9,221 bases of DNA from Methanobacterium sp. GTDB lineage: Archaea > Methanobacteriota > Methanobacteria > Methanobacteriales > Methanobacteriaceae. Shown piece after piece: positions 7,116-9,221 of this stretch. Both the position numbers and the translations under genes were made by a program. The first letter of the stretch is position 1. Every line of letters begins with the position of its first letter. The stretch lies in assembly GCA_012838205.1 (NCBI GenBank), contig DUPR01000007.1:1-9221 (forward strand), written 5' to 3'. The notes under the pieces are model-generated. The model saw only the letters and a list, made by a program, of their open reading frames with translations, was not told where the DNA came from and made no database searches.

Positions 7116-7202
7116 GTGTTCGTATTTTACCCACCTTACCAACATCTCATAAAATATATTTATGATATCATAATTTTGATAGTTGTAGTGTTTACCTATT
7201 AA
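7116..7202 (+). CDS. Possible 28-residue hydrophobic membrane peptide
   Basis: A GTG at 7116 opens a frame of 28 codons ending in TAA at 7200-7202. The N-terminus is FVFYPPYQHL and the C-terminal half (KYIYDIIILIVVVFTY) would be a single membrane span. A G-rich run, GGGGGG at 7105-7110, lies five bases before the GTG and might act as a ribosome site. Against it: the region is AT-rich, where hydrophobic frames arise by chance, and no relative is recognised. Confidence 0.2.
   Translation: MFVFYPPYQHLIKYIYDIIILIVVVFTY
7160..7173. repeat. 14-base perfect palindrome
   Basis: TTATGATATCATAA is identical to its own reverse complement and lies about 170 bases before the small gene at 7344. It could be a binding site for a dimeric regulator, but it also falls inside the questionable 28-codon frame and its base composition makes chance possible. 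Confidence 0.35.
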
Positions 7203-7292
7203 ATTTTGCATAGTTTAAACAATTAAAATGACAGTATTCTATTATCAGTGATCCATTTTTTAAATAATATTCCAACAGATTATGCAAAACTT

Positions 7293-7302
7293 ATTATAAA
7301 TT
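7293..7302 (+). promoter_or_regulatory. TATA-like box for the small helical protein gene
   Basis: ATTATAAATT ends about 41 bases before the ATG at 7344. A start site about 25 bases downstream would leave a leader of roughly 20 bases that just contains the AGGAG ribosome site at 7331-7335. Confidence 0.45.
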
Positions 7303-7343
7303 TAAAAATAAAATATTGAATTATAGCTGTAGGAGTTTCTATA

Positions 7344-7547
7344 ATGTCTGATAATTATCTTCAAAAAGACTATGAACGGGTCAATAAGAAATTCAAAGAA
7401 TTAATGAATGCAGGTGAAATTGAATCAATTGAAAAGAAGATTAAGGGTTTAGAAGAAAAAACCCAGCCCAATCTTATTGACCAGATATGGTTAAATATTT
7501 ATAATGATGTCCTAGATTTGAAAAAAAGAAAACAAAACGAGATTTGA
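7344..7547 (+). CDS. Small charged helical protein, unknown function
   Basis: The 67-residue protein is very rich in Lys and Glu and is almost certainly alpha-helical. Heptad-like hydrophobic spacing in residues 10-38 suggests a coiled coil, a short break follows at TQPN (40-43), and a second helix ends in a KKRKQNE tail. No signal peptide, membrane span or cysteine is present. The gene is well supported by AGGAG at 7331-7335, eight bases before the ATG, and by a TATA-like box. It converges on the HEPN gene with a 58-base T-rich gap. It is not in the usual position for a HEPN antitoxin, and I recognise no family. Confidence 0.7.
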   Translation: MSDNYLQKDYERVNKKFKELMNAGEIESIEKKIKGLEEKTQPNLIDQIWLNIYNDVLDLKKRKQNEI

Positions 7548-7579
7548 TACAATCATCCGAATTTAGTGCCCATACTCCC

Positions 7580-7605
7580 TTTTTAAGTTTGAATATAGTT
7601 TTTAT
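7580..7605. terminator. T-rich gap between convergent genes
   Basis: T5 runs (TTTTT) begin at 7580 and 7599 in the short gap after the small helical protein gene. On the plus strand they are U-rich and suit archaeal termination of that gene. Confidence 0.3.
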
Positions 7606-8121
7606 TTATAAATCTTTATTATGTAATGATTCAGATTTTTCCAATTCCTTTTCACGAAGGGCATTTTTAATAACAGCCTTAGGTAATCGGTTGGTTTTAT
7701 CTAGGAAAACTTTGATATTCTTTATGTACACGTGACAGTATCGAATGGCTTGTTGTATCTCCTGTGGATTACGGGTGCACTGGAAGTGATGCTGATCCTG
7801 GTAGTGGATGTCAAACATATAATTTAACATGTCCAGACATTCAGGTTTAAGACTTCCTTCAGCACAGTATTTTTCCAAATAGTCTAATAAATAATGGGAT
7901 TCAGTTTCAAGAATACCATCCCTAAGTGTCACTGCTCTTGTAGCATGAAGGAATGCAAAGTAGACAGAAATTCTAGTAGAACGATGATAACCATGTTCAA
8001 AGGTTAACTCTGCTTCTTTTAACCATATTTTAGCTTCTTTAAGAGATAATGCACTTTTTAGGGGTGAAGGTTCCACTTTTTTTAGATGGCCCTGGTAATA
8101 CAAATCATCAATTCTGTCCAA
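7606..8121 (-). CDS. HEPN-domain protein, start reassigned to TTG
   Basis: The all-alpha HEPN fold occupies the core, with helix SLKEAKIWLKEAELTFEHGY, the Arg/aromatic helix SVYFAFLHATRAVTLRDG, and HYLLDYLEKY. The N-terminal DRIDDLYYQGHLKKVEPSPL is typical of methanogen HEPN proteins as I remember them. HEPN proteins are often toxin RNases paired with a MNT nucleotidyltransferase antitoxin, but no MNT gene is adjacent and no clear R-x(4-6)-H motif is seen; the DIHYQDQHHF stretch lacks the Arg I would expect. The C-terminal tail is charged. An ATG at 8133 would add four residues but has no ribosome site. The sequence it spans contains GGTGAT (8131-8126), an exact match to the archaeal site, six bases (from GGTG) before a TTG at 8121, which I prefer (171 residues). 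Confidence 0.8.
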   Translation of the reverse strand: MDRIDDLYYQGHLKKVEPSPLKSALSLKEAKIWLKEAELTFEHGYHRSTRISVYFAFLHATRAVTLRDGILETESHYLLDYLEKYCAEGSLKPECLDMLNYMFDIHYQDQHHFQCTRNPQEIQQAIRYCHVYIKNIKVFLDKTNRLPKAVIKNALREKELEKSESLHNKDL

Positions 8122-8185
8122 ATATATCACCATACTACAAAATATTCGTTAATTATTTATTTGATAATACTTCCTTGAGATAAAT

Positions 8186-8197
8186 CTTATATAAAAA
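8186..8197 (-). promoter_or_regulatory. TATA box for the HEPN gene
   Basis: The minus strand reads TTTTTATATAAG here, close to the archaeal consensus, 65-75 bases before the proposed TTG start. A start site near 8162 would give a leader of about 40 bases that includes the GGTGAT ribosome site, supporting the shorter start choice. Confidence 0.5.
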
Positions 8198-8332
8198 TTA
8201 TTCAAGGATAATATTAAACTTTTCCATTGTAACTATATAAAATGATTCTCATAAGGCTATATGCTAATTTACTGAAAATGATGATTAACCTTTAAAAACT
8301 TATTTAATTTCTAATAGTTTATGATGAGATTG

Positions 8333-8875
8333 TTAAATTGTTACTTTTTTAATTACTATGGTGTCGGCGATTTTTTGATAGGCATCTCGGTTTTTGCGAG
8401 CATCAAAGTTCAGGATCAATGTTTTAGTGTTGATGTAGTCTGCCGATAGAAAAACGTAACTGCATACTTGTAGACCATCTTCAATTTTGATTCCGGGTTT
8501 ATCAGCAATATTGATTCTTTTTGCCCTGGTAAAACATGATAAATCTGTTCTGTTACTTTGATAATAGAAAACTTCCCCTACCATGTTTTCAATTGAAGTA
8601 TTGGTATTATTGTATAATTCCAGCCTGCAGTGTGTAGTGTTTGAGTTGTCTAAAACCACTAAATGGGAAGGGTATTGGAATTTTACCCACTGATTTTCGA
8701 AATGTCCCCCTGTACTGATTTTTGAATTACTATCAGTTCCCATGATGTTGGTGCATCCACTGATACTTACCAAAGCTAATATCAATATTAATAATATCAG
8801 TTGTCCGTTTTTCGTAGAAATCCCTCGCAAATTAACTGGCTTTAAAAATTTTAACAAACATTTTCGTTTTACCAA
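8333..8875 (-). CDS. Secreted lipoprotein, possibly PsbP-like
   Basis: As called from TTG at 8875 the protein has 180 residues, with a hydrophobic stretch at 26-39 and a lipobox SISGC (Cys41), so it should be lipid-anchored outside the cell. The mature part resembles the lipoprotein at 3395: [17 protein letters not shown] early, then [14 protein letters not shown], strands [18 protein letters not shown], and a closing helix [13 protein letters not shown]. This suggests a PsbP/DcrB-like fold, though less clearly than the first. Two Cys (about 83 and 114) could form an external disulfide. The start is uncertain: a TTG at 8830 would give a normal 26-residue leader, and the TATA box at 8891-8900 is too close to 8875 for a leadered message from that TTG. 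Confidence 0.75.
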   Translation of the reverse strand: MVKRKCLLKFLKPVNLRGISTKNGQLILLILILALVSISGCTNIMGTDSNSKISTGGHFENQWVKFQYPSHLVVLDNSNTTHCRLELYNNTNTSIENMVGEVFYYQSNRTDLSCFTRAKRINIADKPGIKIEDGLQVCSYVFLSADYINTKTLILNFDARKNRDAYQKIADTIVIKKVTI

Positions 8876-8890
8876 TTATTTGGATGCACT

Positions 8891-8900
8891 GATATAATAC
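8891..8900 (-). promoter_or_regulatory. TATA-like box for the second lipoprotein gene
   Basis: The minus strand reads GTATTATATC. Transcription about 25 bases downstream would begin near 8870, at or inside the first possible start codon, which favours a leaderless message or a downstream TTG start (8857 or 8830). Confidence 0.4.
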
Positions 8901-9002
8901 TATTTTCTATTGTAAGTGTGGTTCCTATTTATTTTTTATTTGATGGTAAAAATCAGTTCATAAAGTAATAAAAGGATTGGTTAAAATGAAGTGTGCTTTT
9001 AA

Positions 9003-9057
9003 AATATAAAAATTAAAAAGAGTTGTTTTTCAACAGTTTTTGCGTTAAACTGTTGAA
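9003..9057 (-). terminator. Strong hairpin terminator of the right-edge gene
   Basis: TTCAACAGTTT at 9029-9039 and AAACTGTTGAA at 9047-9057 form a perfect 11-pair stem around a 7-base loop. On the minus strand it starts 40 bases after the stop of the right-edge gene and is followed by CTCTTTTTAATTTTTATATTTT (U-rich, through about 9003), the layout of an intrinsic terminator. A smaller alternative stem, GTTG (9022-9025) with CAAC (9031-9034), shares bases with the main one. Confidence 0.7.
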
Positions 9058-9097
9058 TATTAGATTGTATTTTGTTGTTATTTTAGCGTAGGTGCAC

Positions 9098-9221
9098 TTA
9101 ATTACCTTTGATCACTGTTTCAGCACTTCCACGAGCAGTAGGTGATCCAACCCATGGAACATTATGATAATCAACCCATTTACCGTTATTCCAGGTCTGG
9201 ACTGATCTATGTCTAGGTGAA
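9098..9221 (-). CDS. C-terminal end of an unidentified protein (partial)
   Basis: Reading leftward from base 9220 the frame gives 40 residues to a TAA at 9098-9100, including RSVQTWNNGKWVDYHNVPWV and then GSPTARGSAETVIKGN. The spacing of Trp and aromatic residues (W-NNGKW-x2-Y) looks like a beta-strand repeat or carbohydrate/cell-surface domain, but I do not recognise the family. The codons and the hairpin terminator right after the stop support a real gene. It continues beyond the right edge, so its size, start and function cannot be judged. Confidence 0.6.
   Translation of the reverse strand, partial: SPRHRSVQTWNNGKWVDYHNVPWVGSPTARGSAETVIKGN

Larger units (their letters stand above)
6990..7343. 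other. 354-base intergenic region with no confident gene
   Basis: The region starts with a T8 run (7007-7014) shortly after the extended ribbon frame, a likely termination signal for that gene. It contains a run of six G at 7105-7110 ahead of a tiny hydrophobic frame, a 14-base AT-rich perfect palindrome (7160-7173), and the promoter of the 7344 gene near its right end. No tRNA-like or other structured RNA was recognised. Confidence 0.5.

Noticed and set aside
7544..7735. A 63-codon plus-strand frame overlapping the end of the small helical protein gene
   Set aside because: It lies antisense to the C-terminus of the HEPN gene and has no ribosome site of its own.
1..9221. CRISPR array, tRNA, rRNA or a complete insertion sequence
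   Set aside because: No regularly spaced repeats, no cloverleaf or CCA-like ends, and no transposase with paired inverted repeats were seen. The only mobile-element hint is at the left edge.

Overview
The window looks like chromosomal DNA of a methanogenic archaeon, most likely a Methanobacterium or close relative. The reasons are the AT-rich sequence, TATA-like promoter boxes about 25-45 bases before starts, GGAG/GGTG-type ribosome binding sites, TTG starts alongside ATG, and the kinds of protein encoded: multi-zinc-ribbon proteins, PsbP-like lipoproteins, TPR proteins, a DUF998 membrane protein and a HisKA_2-type histidine kinase with a long multi-span membrane front end. The genus is an inference. 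No tRNA, rRNA, CRISPR array or complete insertion sequence was seen.

Layout. 1-106: the tail of an unidentified gene entering from the left, followed by a small hairpin. 107-467: no intact gene; it holds a decayed reading frame (220-393) and a short imperfect direct repeat. 468-1145 (-): zinc-ribbon membrane protein. 1333-4450 (+): five same-strand genes, namely a four-span membrane protein, an unknown soluble protein, a DUF998 membrane protein, a PsbP-like lipoprotein and a TPR protein. 4492-6204 (-): orphan membrane histidine kinase. 6312-6890 (+): three-ribbon zinc protein, divergent from the kinase. 6990-7343: intergenic, with at most one tiny hydrophobic frame. 7344-7547 (+): small helical protein. 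7606-8133 (-): HEPN-domain protein. 8333-8875 (-): second lipoprotein. 9098-9221 (-): C-terminal end of a gene running off the window, followed by a strong hairpin terminator.

The most interesting point is at 6888-6890. The TGA that ends the three-ribbon protein sits exactly where the second cysteine of a fourth zinc ribbon should be. The frame continues for 32 more codons, encoding the rest of that ribbon, and it aligns without gaps to the N-terminal ribbon of the 468-1145 protein in this same window. Either this is a fresh nonsense mutation of a Cys codon, or TGA is decoded here.

The genes do not form one clear pathway. Most are envelope-associated or sensory accessory genes of unknown role: several membrane proteins, two lipoproteins, a sensor kinase, and zinc-ribbon and TPR adaptor-like proteins. 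Gaps of about 45-130 bases and separate candidate promoters suggest mostly independent transcription; the lipoprotein/TPR pair (3395-4450) is the most plausible shared transcript.
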